A stretch of 64,000 nucleotides of DNA from contig NZ_JACJOU010000023.1 in assembly GCF_014695725.1 (NCBI RefSeq), positions 52,348 to 116,347 of the forward strand. The letters run 5' to 3'. Below are positions 11,335-19,543 of the stretch, in pieces. A program made the position numbers and the translations under genes. Source of the stretch: Microcoleus sp. FACHB-672. Lineage in GTDB: Bacteria; Cyanobacteriota; Cyanobacteriia; Cyanobacteriales; Oscillatoriaceae. The notes under the pieces were generated by a model. That model saw only the letters and a program-made list of their open reading frames with translations. It was not told the origin of the DNA and did no database searches. How positions within the stretch are numbered: the stretch's first letter is position 1; every line of letters starts with the position of its first letter.

Positions 11335-11688
11335 TTAAAGCTTTTCAAGATAGTTGAGCAAATCGGCCATTTCTTGGGCACTAGGCTGGAACTGGGGCAT
11401 GGGTGGGGTTTTTCCGCTGATAACTTGTTTGATGAGGCGAACGCGAGACTTGCGCTGGGAGATGCTATCTAGGCTTGGCCCAACACGGCCTTGTGCTTGC
11501 ACGCCATGACAGCCGGCACAGTTCATTTGAAAGATAGCGTGACCCTGAACTGCATCGCCATTCATGGATAAAACGCTTTTAACGTAAGGATCGGATGTCT
11601 GAATGTGGTAAAAGCCGACAACTCCCAACACAGCGAGCAATATCGCCGCCAGCCCCACGACGGCGGTTCGCTGGAGAAGACTTTCCAT
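11335..11688 (-). CDS. cytM: Membrane-anchored c-type cytochrome, cytochrome cM-like
   Basis: A small monohaem cytochrome c of 117 residues from the ATG at 11688 (MESLLQRTAV). An uncleaved hydrophobic anchor spans residues 8-27, and SDPYVKSVLSMNGD leads into the haem domain. CAGCH at 57-61 is the haem attachment site, and Met97 in PPMPQF is the probable axial ligand. The size, single N-terminal anchor and the SDPYVxxVLS block fit cytochrome cM, which in cyanobacteria affects partitioning between photosynthesis and respiration. An open frame extends 26 codons upstream to 11766, but it would bury the anchor behind an unlikely leader. It is transcribed divergently from petG, 377 bases away. Confidence 0.8.
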   Translation of the reverse strand: MESLLQRTAVVGLAAILLAVLGVVGFYHIQTSDPYVKSVLSMNGDAVQGHAIFQMNCAGCHGVQAQGRVGPSLDSISQRKSRVRLIKQVISGKTPPMPQFQPSAQEMADLLNYLEKL

Positions 11689-12065
11689 TTCAGGTTTGGC
11701 CAGCTGGTTATTCAAAAGCTGAGAATTTAAAGAAAGATGTACAAAAAGCTTTTCGTTTAATAACATAGCTTAAAAGATAGGGAGAGTGTAAGCAAGCTCA
11801 GAGAGTTCTATCGGCCTGCCGATCACTTCTAAAGAATATTGAGGCGGAGAGGACTTTGGCGATTAGCGGGGAATGTGAAACCCTAGGAGTGGGTGAGACG
11901 GGTTACAAGATGGGAGGTTTACCCGCTGGGGTGGCTGTCATACTTGCCTCCAGTGCCTTTGTGGCAAAGTCTTCGCAGGTCTCTCCTGTTTTGCCGCTAG
12001 AGCTAGTAGTATGAGAATCAGGAAAAAAACCTTAATCAATCGCTCAGGACTCAAGGAGAATTAAC
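11689..12065. other. Divergent cytM/petG intergenic region
   Basis: No gene is seen in this 377-base gap between the divergent cytM and petG starts. It must hold both promoters. No clear -10/-35 pair stands out by eye. Confidence 0.5.
12054..12059 (+). promoter_or_regulatory. Ribosome-binding site of petG
   Basis: AGGAGA lies six bases before the GTG at 12066. This supports the non-ATG start of this very short gene. Confidence 0.75.
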
Positions 12066-12179
12066 GTGGTAGAACCGTTACTGTCAGGCATTGTACTCGG
12101 ACTGATTGCCATCACCCTTGCCGGTTTGTTTTTCAAGGCTTATGAGCAGTTCAAACGGGGCAATAAGTTGGGTATTTAG
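12066..12179 (+). CDS. petG: Cytochrome b6f complex subunit V
   Basis: PetG is a single-helix subunit at the periphery of the cytochrome b6f complex in the thylakoid membrane and is needed for its assembly or stability. The 37-codon frame begins with GTG. It reads [14 protein letters not shown] at the N-terminus, one hydrophobic helix (about 5-24), then [13 protein letters not shown], closely matching the canonical PetG pattern of MVEPLLxGIVLGL and a charged C-terminus. A good AGGAGA ribosome-binding site stands six bases upstream. It is divergent from cytM; rsmD lies downstream on the opposite strand. Confidence 0.95.
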   Translation: MVEPLLSGIVLGLIAITLAGLFFKAYEQFKRGNKLGI

Positions 12180-12233
12180 GCCGATCTAAATGGGCAAGCA
12201 CGGGCGATGCCAGCGTTTTCGCCCCGACAGATG

Positions 12234-12809
12234 TTATTCGCTAGCATCTGTCAGTAAAGGATCGTCACTGGTTGGCCGGTAGAAGGTTAAGGCGGTGTTG
12301 CCGTAGACTTTCTGCCGGCATATTTCTAGGGCGGGAATGGGTGAACCTGGCAACCGAGCGGGACTGTGTTCGGCTGCGAGTTCGCCAGCCGGTGCGAGGA
12401 GTTGGTAATTGGCAATCGCCTCTAACACCGGCTTGTAAAGATTGCTAGCATAAGGGGGATCGAAGTATATCCGATCAAACTGCTGGCCGGCAAGGGTTTT
12501 CAATCGTTTGACGACGTCTCCCTGCACAACCTGAAATGTCTGATCCTCCCCAGCGACTTGTTGTAAATTTTCCTCAATGATGATGCAGGCGCGATTCCAT
12601 TTTTCAATGGCTATCACCTCAGCAGCACCCCGACACAAAGCTTCTGCTGCCATTGCGCCGGTGCCGGCACACAAATCCAACCAACGACAGTCAATGATCG
12701 TGCCTTGCCAGATATTAAATACAGCTTCTCGCACCCGTGCCACTGTCGGTCGGGTATCCAAAGTCGCTAAAGTTTTGATCTGCCGGTTGCCGTAAATTCT
12801 CAGGCTCAT
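12234..12809 (-). CDS. rsmD: 16S rRNA (guanine(966)-N2)-methyltransferase
   Basis: RsmD methylates N2 of G966 in 16S rRNA during small-subunit assembly. The 191-residue product has the family N-terminus with RPTVARVREAVFNIW (about 20-35), the SAM site WLDLCAGTGAMAAEALCRGA, an acidic motif VIAIEK and the N6/N2 methyltransferase catalytic IYFDPPYAS. It faces petG tail to tail, and its start is separated from the hisH stop by about 219 bases, so an independent promoter is likely. In that gap a short stem, TATCCC with GGGATA, near 12918-12935 and two copies of GCCGGCACTTT are visible, but no gene. Confidence 0.93.
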   Translation of the reverse strand: MSLRIYGNRQIKTLATLDTRPTVARVREAVFNIWQGTIIDCRWLDLCAGTGAMAAEALCRGAAEVIAIEKWNRACIIIEENLQQVAGEDQTFQVVQGDVVKRLKTLAGQQFDRIYFDPPYASNLYKPVLEAIANYQLLAPAGELAAEHSPARLPGSPIPALEICRQKVYGNTALTFYRPTSDDPLLTDASE

Positions 12810-13028
12810 AAGTCCCTAGGATGTTTGTTAAGATAGTCTACCCATCCTCTGTTATTAACGACACAAAGACATTGCCCTAAGGGGAGGATTTCGCAAAATG
12901 CTGTGAAAATATTTGTTATCCCCGATTGGGATAAGAGATAAATTCTTTTTTTCTAAATTTCTGCGCCGGCACTTTAATTTAAATCGAGATAACTGAAAAT
13001 GCCGGCACTTTTTCAACTGCACAAAAAC

Positions 13029-13667
13029 TCAATGCACGTTTGCCGGCACATTCACTAAGCTGACAAAATTCGCTAGCATTTGTAAGCCGGCACTCGAAGA
13101 TTTTTCTGGGTGAAATTGCACAGCCATCACGTTATCACGGGCGATCGCAGCCGTTACAGTCTGGCTGCCGTGAGTCACCGTTGCTGCCTTCACGCTGGGA
13201 TCAATCGGATCAACATAATAGGAATGCACAAAATAAACCCAAGGCTGAGGCGCAAGTTTCTGCCACAGGGGGACGTCTGGCTGTGGAAATTCTAGCTGGT
13301 TCCAGCCCATGTGAGGAATCGTCAGCTTCGGTTCATGCTTAAACCGGCGCACCACACCAGGGATAACACCTAAACCCGGTTCTTTGCCTTCTTCGCTACT
13401 GTCAAAGAGTATTTGCATCCCCAGGCAGATGCCTAAAAATGGTTTACCGGAGGCAATCGCATTTTTCACGGGTTCGATTAAATTGCGATCTCGCAAGTGC
13501 TGAATGGCTGGATCAAACGCACCAACTCCAGGCAGCAAAACCGCAGCGGCGGACTCGATCACCTTTGGATCGTCCGTAATTTTTGGCGATCCGCCGGCAT
13601 TCTCTAACCCTTTGCAGACTGAGTGCAAATTTCCCATGTCATAGTCTACGACAGCGATGACTGGCAT
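13029..13667 (-). CDS. hisH: Imidazole glycerol phosphate synthase, glutamine amidotransferase subunit
   Basis: HisH releases ammonia from glutamine and channels it to HisF for imidazole glycerol phosphate formation in histidine and purine metabolism. The 212-residue product is the expected size. It opens VIAVVDYDMGNLHSVCKGLE, has the oxyanion strand LPGVGAFDPA, the nucleophile elbow GICLGMQ with catalytic Cys, HMGWNQLEF, YFVHSYY, and the His-Glu pair in VQFHPEKSS. No other his gene is in the window, so the pathway is dispersed. The start region overlaps, on the opposite strand, the upstream extension of the C15-like frame, which is one reason to shorten that frame. Confidence 0.97.
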   Translation of the reverse strand: MPVIAVVDYDMGNLHSVCKGLENAGGSPKITDDPKVIESAAAVLLPGVGAFDPAIQHLRDRNLIEPVKNAIASGKPFLGICLGMQILFDSSEEGKEPGLGVIPGVVRRFKHEPKLTIPHMGWNQLEFPQPDVPLWQKLAPQPWVYFVHSYYVDPIDPSVKAATVTHGSQTVTAAIARDNVMAVQFHPEKSSSAGLQMLANFVSLVNVPANVH

Positions 13668-13734
13668 TGATCGGGTTCCTTTATTTATAGTAGTGATCGC
13701 TCCTAATTATTATAAAACGTCCCGACTGGTTTTT

Positions 13735-14247
13735 ATGCGCCGAAAAATATTGTTAACATCCTTTGATACTTGGCTTCCCCATCAAATCTCGAATTCTTCT
13801 GACGATTTATTAGAAAGAGTTTCCCAACTTGATTGTCTTCCCTCATCACTAACTTTTTTGCGGAAGCTGCCGGTTGATTTTGAATTAGCTCCTGCTCTTG
13901 CGCTCGCTAAAATTGAGGAATTGCAACCGGATATTATTCTCTGTTGCGGTATGGCTGAAGGTAGAGAAAAATTAACGATAGAATCGAGGGCAGTGTGTGG
14001 GAATGATACGCTACAAACTTCTGTTGATCTAGAAAAAATTATATTGGGTTTATCGGTGACGGAAATTAGCCATGAGGCAGGAAAATTTGTGTGTGAGGCG
14101 CTTTATTATTCTGTACTAAATTTATGCAGTTCGTCTTGTTCCCAATCTCAATGTATTTTTGTTCATGTGCCGATTTTGAAAGATGAAAATCTGGAGCAAA
14201 TTTTAGCAGATTTTTTATTGATTATTAGAAGGGTGGATTTTTTTTAG
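13735..14247 (+). CDS. Shortened pyrrolidone-carboxylate peptidase (C15)-like protein
   Basis: This resembles cysteine peptidase family C15, which removes N-terminal pyroglutamate. From the ATG at 13735 it has 170 residues against about 205-215 for typical Pcp. The opening RRKILLTSFDTW matches the family's ILLTGFEPF strand. QPDIILCCGMAEGREKLTIESRA holds the candidate catalytic Glu83, EAGKFVCEALYYSVL holds Cys120, and FVHVP holds His144. The Cys-to-His spacing of 24 equals that of classic Pcp, while the Glu-to-Cys stretch is about 26 residues shorter, as if a lid were removed. The triad is complete, so activity is possible. An upstream in-frame ATG at 13657 would overlap hisH and is rejected. 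Its 3' end is duplicated downstream of the MntA/HepT pair. Confidence 0.75.
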   Translation: MRRKILLTSFDTWLPHQISNSSDDLLERVSQLDCLPSSLTFLRKLPVDFELAPALALAKIEELQPDIILCCGMAEGREKLTIESRAVCGNDTLQTSVDLEKIILGLSVTEISHEAGKFVCEALYYSVLNLCSSSCSQSQCIFVHVPILKDENLEQILADFLLIIRRVDFF

Positions 14248-14366
14248 AAAAATCGGGTCGGTTACAGGGGTTTTATTGATTGAACTAGAGATATACACAG
14301 ATGAATAACTGATGGGCTTATGGGGTTGTCGGCATAAAATTACCGAAATTTGAGATTCTTTTTCTC
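14204..14366 (+). repeat. Left copy of a direct duplication flanking the MntA/HepT genes
   Basis: This segment covers the last codons of the C15-like gene and about 120 bases of downstream DNA. It aligns, at roughly three quarters identity by eye with one gap of about 12 bases, to 15151-15303. Shared blocks include GCAGATTTTTTA, ACACAGATGAATAA, TTATGGGGTTG and GATTCTTT. Confidence 0.75.
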
Positions 14367-14463
14367 CTCTCTTCTCGGTTGCACTTGCCGCTGATGCCGG
14401 TGGGGAATTAGGCTAATAGTAGAGCGGGGTATTAACTGGATACAGGATGAGGATGAATAAAAT

Positions 14464-14793
14464 ATGGTTGAGCAAACGCTTGAACTCTCTATTGATTTTC
14501 CCAAAGAACAAATTACCGATTTTTGTTTGCGCTGGCAGATTAAGAAATTTGCATTATTTGGTTCTGTTTTGCGGGAAGATTTTCGCGACGATAGCGATAT
14601 TGATGTGCTGGTTACTTTTGATTTAGATGCCCATTGGGGGCTACTCGATCATGTGAGAATGGAACGAGAGTTATGCGAAATATTTGGACGAGAAGTTGAT
14701 TTAATTGAACGATTATCTATTGAGGAAAGTCCGAACTGGATACGACGCAAAGAAATTTTAAACACGGCACAGAATTTTTATGTTAAGGGATAG
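14464..14793 (+). CDS. mntA: MNT-type nucleotidyltransferase antitoxin (MntA-like)
   Basis: Minimal nucleotidyltransferase of a HEPN/MNT toxin-antitoxin module. Known MntA enzymes add AMP units to a Tyr of the HEPN toxin and so silence it. The 109-residue product has the active-site helix GSVLREDF starting at Gly33, the catalytic pair in DSDIDVLV (Asp45, Asp47) and a third acidic residue, Asp79, in REVDLIE. The pattern GSx10DxD is complete. The following hepT frame starts 14 bases before this gene stops, a tight overlap typical of coupled modules. The ATG at 14464 is the only sensible start. Direct duplications flank the pair. Confidence 0.92.
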   Translation: MVEQTLELSIDFPKEQITDFCLRWQIKKFALFGSVLREDFRDDSDIDVLVTFDLDAHWGLLDHVRMERELCEIFGREVDLIERLSIEESPNWIRRKEILNTAQNFYVKG

Positions 14794-15121
14794 CGCTGCT
14801 CTTTTAGATATTGCGAGATTTGCCAATCAAATTCTAGAATTAACTTTGGGAATGAGTCGAGAAGAATTTGAGGCGGACATCAGAACTCAATTAGCGGTGT
14901 TATATGAAATTGCCGTTCTGGGAGAAGCAGTAAAGCGTTTATCTTTTGAGTTTCGCGCACAGTATCCAGATATCCCTTGGGTGGAAATTGCTGGGATGAG
15001 AGATAAAGTTATCCATCAATACGATAAAGTTAGAGTGGAGGTGGTTTGGCTCACGATTCAGAATGATATGCCGGCTCTTTTGGCAATGATTGAGCCATTA
15101 TTGCCGGTAGAGGAAAATTAA
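14780..15121 (+). CDS. hepT: HEPN-domain ribonuclease toxin (HepT-like)
   Basis: HEPN toxin partner of the upstream nucleotidyltransferase. HepT proteins cleave RNA or tRNA when not modified. The 113-residue helical protein carries the catalytic Rx4HxY motif as RDKVIHQY, with Arg74, His79 and Tyr81. Tyr81 is the residue expected to be AMPylated by MntA. LGEAVKRLSFEFRAQYPDIPW is the usual helix before the active site. It overlaps mntA by 14 bases on the same strand. A 9-base-stem hairpin lies about 190 bases behind the stop codon. Function is inferred from family and pairing. Confidence 0.92.
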   Translation: MLRDSAALLDIARFANQILELTLGMSREEFEADIRTQLAVLYEIAVLGEAVKRLSFEFRAQYPDIPWVEIAGMRDKVIHQYDKVRVEVVWLTIQNDMPALLAMIEPLLPVEEN

Positions 15122-15150
15122 ATATTTCATTTTTGATCGACTGTCGGTGT

Positions 15151-15303
15151 TGGCAGATTTTTTAGAAATTATTAAAAGGGTGGGATTTATTTAAGAGGAT
15201 AAGGCCTGTTGTAGGGATTTTATTGATTTAAACACAGATGAATAAGTAATGGGATTATGGGGTTGCCAGCATCAAGTTACCGATGTTGATGATTCTTTCT
15301 GTT
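15151..15303 (+). repeat. Right copy of the direct duplication flanking MntA/HepT
   Basis: A degenerate copy of 14204-14366. The first 45 bases would still encode a tail resembling the end of the C15-like protein (LADFLEIIKRV against LADFLLIIRRV) but have no gene in front. This looks like a leftover of a duplication that bracketed the toxin-antitoxin pair. Confidence 0.75.
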
Positions 15304-15307
15304 TCTT

Positions 15308-15346
15308 CCTCACTCATCCGCAGCCGACGTGTGAGTGAGGGCTTTT
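15308..15346 (+). terminator. Rho-independent-like terminator behind the MntA/HepT region
   Basis: A perfect 9-base stem, CCTCACTCA (15308-15316) with TGAGTGAGG (15332-15340), is followed by GCTTTTG. The remainder of the 15122-15528 gap holds the duplicated repeat and the promoter side of the ATP-grasp gene, but no other gene. Confidence 0.6.
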
Positions 15347-15528
15347 GTTAAAAAACTTATCCCTAATGATAGGCGTGCTGTATTCCCAGCTACAGTTAAG
15401 CAATGCGGCTAACATCTATACCAATTTAAAGATGACACGGTTGCCGGTGTTGATATGCTAGTGGTGCGATTGATTGGTTAATCAATTGCGTCAATCAGAA
15501 AAAAGTTAAGACAGGTGGATGGCTGGAA

Positions 15529-16962
15529 GTGCGATTTGATAGTTACGATCCAGGGGATTTCTACGATGAACTGTTCGTCGGCGAGGGCACACCCCGCCCA
15601 GAAGCGACTCCTTTGATAGAAAGAATTCACTCACTATCTGAAGGGGAATTGAAGCGGCGGCAGCAGGCAGCACAAATTGCGCTGTTTAAGCAAGGCGTCA
15701 CGTTTAGTGTCTACGGTGATAGTGAGGGGACGGAGCGAATTTTTCCTTTTGACATTATCCCGCGCATTGTTGCAGCCGGCGAATGGGCAAAACTCGAACG
15801 GGGACTCAAGCAACGGATTTTTGCCTTAAATCTGTTCATCGCAGACATCTACGACGAACAGAAAATTATTAAAGATGGCATTATTCCAGCAGAATTAATT
15901 CACTCGGCGAAAGGGTTTCTCCCGCCTTGCATGGGGTTGAAACCACCGGCAGGGATTTGGTGTCACATCACCGGCACTGATCTGGTGCGTGATAGAGATG
16001 GACAATGGTATGTCTTGGAAGACAATCTTCGCTGTCCTTCAGGGGTTTCCTACGTTCTAGAAAACCGGCGGGTGATGAAAACCACCTTTCCCCAAGTGTT
16101 TCGGACAATGGAAATTGAGCCGGTGCATAAATATCCCGGCCATCTCCTAGAAACCTTACTGAATTTAGCCCAAAAAAATTTAGCAGATCCGACCGTTGCT
16201 GTTCTCACTCCAGGCATTTATAATTCCGCCTATTTTGAGCATTCTTTCCTCGCTCAGCAGATGGGCGTAGAATTAGTCGAAGGGCGCGATTTAGTGGTGG
16301 CGGATGGTTACTTACAAATGCGAACCACAAAAGGCTTGCAGCGGGTGGATGTGCTTTACCGGCGCATTGACGACGACTTCATTGATCCCAAAGTTTTCCG
16401 TCCCAACTCCTTAATCGGAATTCCCGGTTTCATGGAAGTTTATCAAGCCGGTCGGGTTGGTATTGCCAACGCATTAGGTACAGGGGTTGCAGATGATAAA
16501 GTCATCTATGCCTACGTGCCCCAAATGATTCACTATTACCTCAATGAAGACCCTATTTTGCCCAACGTTCCTACCTATTTATGTTGGGAATCAAAGCAGT
16601 TAGAACACGTTCTGTGTAACCTCGACAAATTTGTTGTCAAAGCAGCCAATGAATCCGGCGGTTACGGAATGTTAGTTGGCCCTCACGCTTCCCAAGAAGA
16701 ACGAGAAGAATTTGCCCAACGAATTCAAGCAAATCCTCGCAATTATATCGCCCAGCCCACTCTTTGCTTGTCACGAGTTCCCACACTCGTAGACGATCAT
16801 TTTGAAGGATGCCATGTAGACTTGCGGCCTTATATTCTTTATGGCAAAGAAATCTACGTCAATCCCGGTGGCTTAACCCGCGTCGCCCTCAAAAAAGGCT
16901 CCTTAGTCGTAAACTCCTCCCAAGGAGGCGGATCAAAAGATACTTGGGTACTCACTCACTAA
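15529..16962 (+). CDS. Circularly permuted ATP-grasp protein (DUF404/DUF407 type)
   Basis: A predicted ATP-dependent carboxylate-amine ligase with a circularly permuted ATP-grasp fold. The 477-residue product has the family blocks [65 protein letters not shown] (residues 145-176, with the metal-binding Asn), [11 protein letters not shown], and a C-terminal [16 protein letters not shown]. Start is a GTG at 15529; the ATG ten bases upstream is out of frame. This family is normally found beside an alpha-E protein and often a transglutaminase, and is predicted to make or modify small peptides. Here the alpha-E partner is present at 18504 but a symporter gene lies between them. The substrate is unknown. 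Confidence 0.92.
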   Translation: MRFDSYDPGDFYDELFVGEGTPRPEATPLIERIHSLSEGELKRRQQAAQIALFKQGVTFSVYGDSEGTERIFPFDIIPRIVAAGEWAKLERGLKQRIFALNLFIADIYDEQKIIKDGIIPAELIHSAKGFLPPCMGLKPPAGIWCHITGTDLVRDRDGQWYVLEDNLRCPSGVSYVLENRRVMKTTFPQVFRTMEIEPVHKYPGHLLETLLNLAQKNLADPTVAVLTPGIYNSAYFEHSFLAQQMGVELVEGRDLVVADGYLQMRTTKGLQRVDVLYRRIDDDFIDPKVFRPNSLIGIPGFMEVYQAGRVGIANALGTGVADDKVIYAYVPQMIHYYLNEDPILPNVPTYLCWESKQLEHVLCNLDKFVVKAANESGGYGMLVGPHASQEEREEFAQRIQANPRNYIAQPTLCLSRVPTLVDDHFEGCHVDLRPYILYGKEIYVNPGGLTRVALKKGSLVVNSSQGGGSKDTWVLTH

Positions 16963-16984
16963 CCTTTTTAACCATAGATAAATA

Positions 16985-17105
16985 GTGCCGGCATCCAGCC
17001 ATAATCAATCAGCGATATCTGCGTTTATCTGCAGTTAAAAACAACTCAAATAGTGCCGGCAACCGACCATTATTTATTTTGGTTATCTGCGGTTAAAAAT
17101 AAAAA
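16985..17105. repeat. Two diverged copies of the TTATCTGCGGTTAAAAA dispersed repeat
   Basis: Two units begin AATAGTGCCGGCA and end TTATCTGC(A/G)GTTAAAAA, about 65 bases apart, in the gap before the symporter gene. The same GTTAAAAA motif with an ATCTGCG-like lead recurs near 5829, 20593, 29085, 32106 and, inverted, near 38735, 38803 and 40420. Confidence 0.6.
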
Positions 17106-17113
17106 AATCAAAC

Positions 17114-18412
17114 ATGGAAAAGCCAGAAAGCAAAGCCCGCCCATTGTGGCAGCGCATCCCACTTTACTTGCAGATACTCATTGCCCTAATTCTGGCAGTC
17201 TTATTAGGAATTGCTTTAGGTGCCGGCCAACCCAGCCCTAACAATATTGTCTTTATCAACAACCTGGCAATTCCCTGCAACCTGGTACTGAAAGCCCTCC
17301 GCGCCCTCGCCACCCCGCTGATTTTGTTGGCAGTGATCCATGCCTTTATGACCGCCACGATCCCCGGCAGATCGGGCCGGCGTCTGGCAATTCTTCTGAT
17401 AAGCAATACCCTAGCCGCAATTCTCATCGGGCTTTTGGTCGCAAACGTCCTGCAACCGGGTAAGTGGGGCAAATTAGCTACCCCCTCAGACGCCTCTGAA
17501 GTCAGCAAAACCCTTGATCCGTGGGGATTACTTCAGGATATGGTGCCAGAGGCCGTTCTCGCGCCTTTGGTGGATAACAATGTCATTCAGCTCATTTTTC
17601 TCGCTTTGGCGTTTGGAATCGTGCTGCGGGGCTTAAAAGCTGAGCAAACTGCCCAAGGGAAGACAGATTACATAGCAGTTGAACAGGGCATCACCCTGTT
17701 ATTTGAAGCGGTGATCCGCATTTTGCACTGGGTAATTGCTCTCGTCCCCTTAGCTGTTTTTGGAATTGTTGCCAAAACCGTCGCGTTGCAAGGATTTGAA
17801 CCGTTTAAAGCTTTAGGTGCTTTTATTGTAGCAGTGCTGCTGGCTTTGTTCTTGCAACGTTGCTATTACCTCAGCCGAGTGTACCTTCAATCGTTGGCGA
17901 GTCCGCAAAAATTCTTGGCAGGAGGATCGGATGCGCTGCTGACTGCTTTCTCTACTGCTTCCTCAACCGCAACGATGCCAATCACCTATGAGGCAATGTT
18001 GGAAAAAGTTGGTTTGCGAGAAGCTTCTGCTTCCTTGGGGGTGCTGGTTGGCAGCAATTTCAATAATGATGGCACGGCACTTTATGAGGCGATGTCCGCT
18101 TTGTTTGTCGCCCAAGTTCTGGGAATTAATCTTTCCCTGCCCCAGCAGTTTATTGTTGTGATTACATCCATTTTTGCCTCGGTGGGTGCCGCCGGCATTC
18201 CTGAAGCCGGTTTGGTAACCATGACGTTGGTATTTTCTGCGGTTGGTTTGCCCACCCAATACATTGCGTTATTAATCTCGGTTGATTGGTTCCTTGATCG
18301 CTGCCGCACTGCTATCAATGTTATGGGAGACATGACAGTTAGCGCGATACTCGACGGGAAAAAACGTCAACTTCTGCCGGCAGAGGAATTAACTTTGCAA
18401 AGTGAAGAGTGA
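17114..18412 (+). CDS. Dicarboxylate/amino acid:cation symporter (DAACS/GltP family)
   Basis: An inner-membrane secondary transporter that brings in glutamate, aspartate or C4-dicarboxylates with Na+ or H+. The 432-residue product is family-sized, with eight or so hydrophobic helices and two hairpins. Hairpin 1 is the serine-rich segment LTAFSTASSTATMPITYEA, and NFNNDGTALYEAM is the cation-site region that in classical members reads NMDGT; here it has an extra Asn. DRCRTAINVMGD near the C-terminus matches the substrate-binding DRxRTxxNVxGD motif, including the Asp and Arg that hold the carboxylate. It sits between the ATP-grasp and alpha-E genes, all on one strand, suggesting import of an amino acid used by that pair; this is inference. 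Confidence 0.93.
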   Translation: MEKPESKARPLWQRIPLYLQILIALILAVLLGIALGAGQPSPNNIVFINNLAIPCNLVLKALRALATPLILLAVIHAFMTATIPGRSGRRLAILLISNTLAAILIGLLVANVLQPGKWGKLATPSDASEVSKTLDPWGLLQDMVPEAVLAPLVDNNVIQLIFLALAFGIVLRGLKAEQTAQGKTDYIAVEQGITLLFEAVIRILHWVIALVPLAVFGIVAKTVALQGFEPFKALGAFIVAVLLALFLQRCYYLSRVYLQSLASPQKFLAGGSDALLTAFSTASSTATMPITYEAMLEKVGLREASASLGVLVGSNFNNDGTALYEAMSALFVAQVLGINLSLPQQFIVVITSIFASVGAAGIPEAGLVTMTLVFSAVGLPTQYIALLISVDWFLDRCRTAINVMGDMTVSAILDGKKRQLLPAEELTLQSEE

Positions 18413-18503
18413 GCCAGGTAGCAATTTAGTTTTTTTAACGCAAAAACCGCCAAGGTTCACTGTGTTAAAAAAGGTTTTTATAAAATAGGGGGAAGTTTCG
18501 TAA

Positions 18504-19454
18504 ATGTTGAGCCGCGTTGCTAATTCTATTTATTGGCTCACTCGCTATGTTGAGCGAGCCGAAAATATTGCCCGATTTATTGATGTGAATTTGAATTTAC
18601 TTCTCGATTCTCCTGCCGGCACCACCCAGCAGTGGGAACCTTTAGTGGTAACAACCGGCGATTTGCCTTTGTTTCAAGAACGTTACGGTGAGGCAACCGC
18701 AGAAAATGTCATTCAATTTCTAACTTTTGATAGAAAATATTCTAATTCTATCCTCTCATGCCTCCAGAGAGCTAGAGAAAACGCTCGCTCAATTCGAGAA
18801 ATTATTTCCTCAGAAATGTGGGAACAAGTCAATGCCTTTTATCTAATGGTCAAAGAGGCCGATCCCGACCAATCTTTATCGGCTCTGCATGAGTTTTTTA
18901 CGCAAGTAAAAATGGCAAGTCACCTATTTGCCGGTGTGATGGATGCCACAATGTCCCATAATGAAGGGTGGAATTTCGGTCAGATGGGACGTCTTTTAGA
19001 ACGTGCAGATAAAATAACTCGCATCTTAGATGTGAAGTATTTTATTTTGCTTCCTTCGGCAAAAGATGTGGGCACAACCCTGGATGAAATTCAGTGGATC
19101 GCGTTACTTCGTTCGGCAAGTGCTTACGAAATGTATCGCAAATGTCAGCATCGAATTACCCCCACCGGCGTTGTAGAATTTTTGATTTTAGATCAAAATT
19201 TTCCGCGATCAATTCGATTTTGCTTGTTGCGTTCAGAACGTGCGCTTCATAAAATAACGGGGACGCCGGGGGGAACGTGGAGAGATCCGGGCGAAAGAGC
19301 TTTAGGACGCTTGCGTTCGGAGCTGGATTATCTGACAATTGATGAAATCATTCAACAAGGTTTGCATGAATTTTTGAATGACTTACAAATCCAGTTGAAT
19401 GGTGTCGGCAACCAAATTTTTAAAACGTTCTTTGCTTTGGAACCCATTCATTAA
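18504..19454 (+). CDS. Alpha-E domain protein (DUF403)
   Basis: An alpha-helical protein of 316 residues. It opens MLSRVANSIYWLTRYVERAENIARFIDVN, then has FDRKYSNSILSCLQRARENARSIRE, SSEMWEQVNAFYL, GWNFGQMGRLLERADKITRILD and LLRSASAYEMYRK. These are the standard blocks of the alpha-E family, named for its conserved glutamates. The family is tied by gene neighbourhood to the circularly permuted ATP-grasp protein and is predicted to work with it in peptide ligation; no activity is firmly established as far as I know. The usual order is immediately behind the ATP-grasp gene, so the intervening symporter is unusual. It is convergent with era and shares a probable bidirectional terminator. Confidence 0.92.
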   Translation: MLSRVANSIYWLTRYVERAENIARFIDVNLNLLLDSPAGTTQQWEPLVVTTGDLPLFQERYGEATAENVIQFLTFDRKYSNSILSCLQRARENARSIREIISSEMWEQVNAFYLMVKEADPDQSLSALHEFFTQVKMASHLFAGVMDATMSHNEGWNFGQMGRLLERADKITRILDVKYFILLPSAKDVGTTLDEIQWIALLRSASAYEMYRKCQHRITPTGVVEFLILDQNFPRSIRFCLLRSERALHKITGTPGGTWRDPGERALGRLRSELDYLTIDEIIQQGLHEFLNDLQIQLNGVGNQIFKTFFALEPIH

Positions 19455-19494
19455 AATAAAAATGGGAGATGCCGATTTTAATCGAACGCTGATC

Positions 19495-19522
19495 TGCCCC
19501 TACAGCTTTTTAAGAAGGGGCA
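19495..19522. terminator. Hairpin between convergent alpha-E and era genes
   Basis: TGCCCCT (19495-19501) pairs with AGGGGCA (19516-19522), with a loop containing CTTTTT. It sits between two gene ends and could serve both strands. The arm sequence also resembles the termini of the GGGCA repeat family. Confidence 0.5.
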
Positions 19523-19543
19523 ATTAATCCTCAATAAGTTATC

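Noticed and set aside
13657..13734. Longer N-terminus of the C15-like peptidase
   Set aside because: It overlaps the start of hisH on the opposite strand and lacks family residues; the ATG at 13735 gives the conserved first strand.
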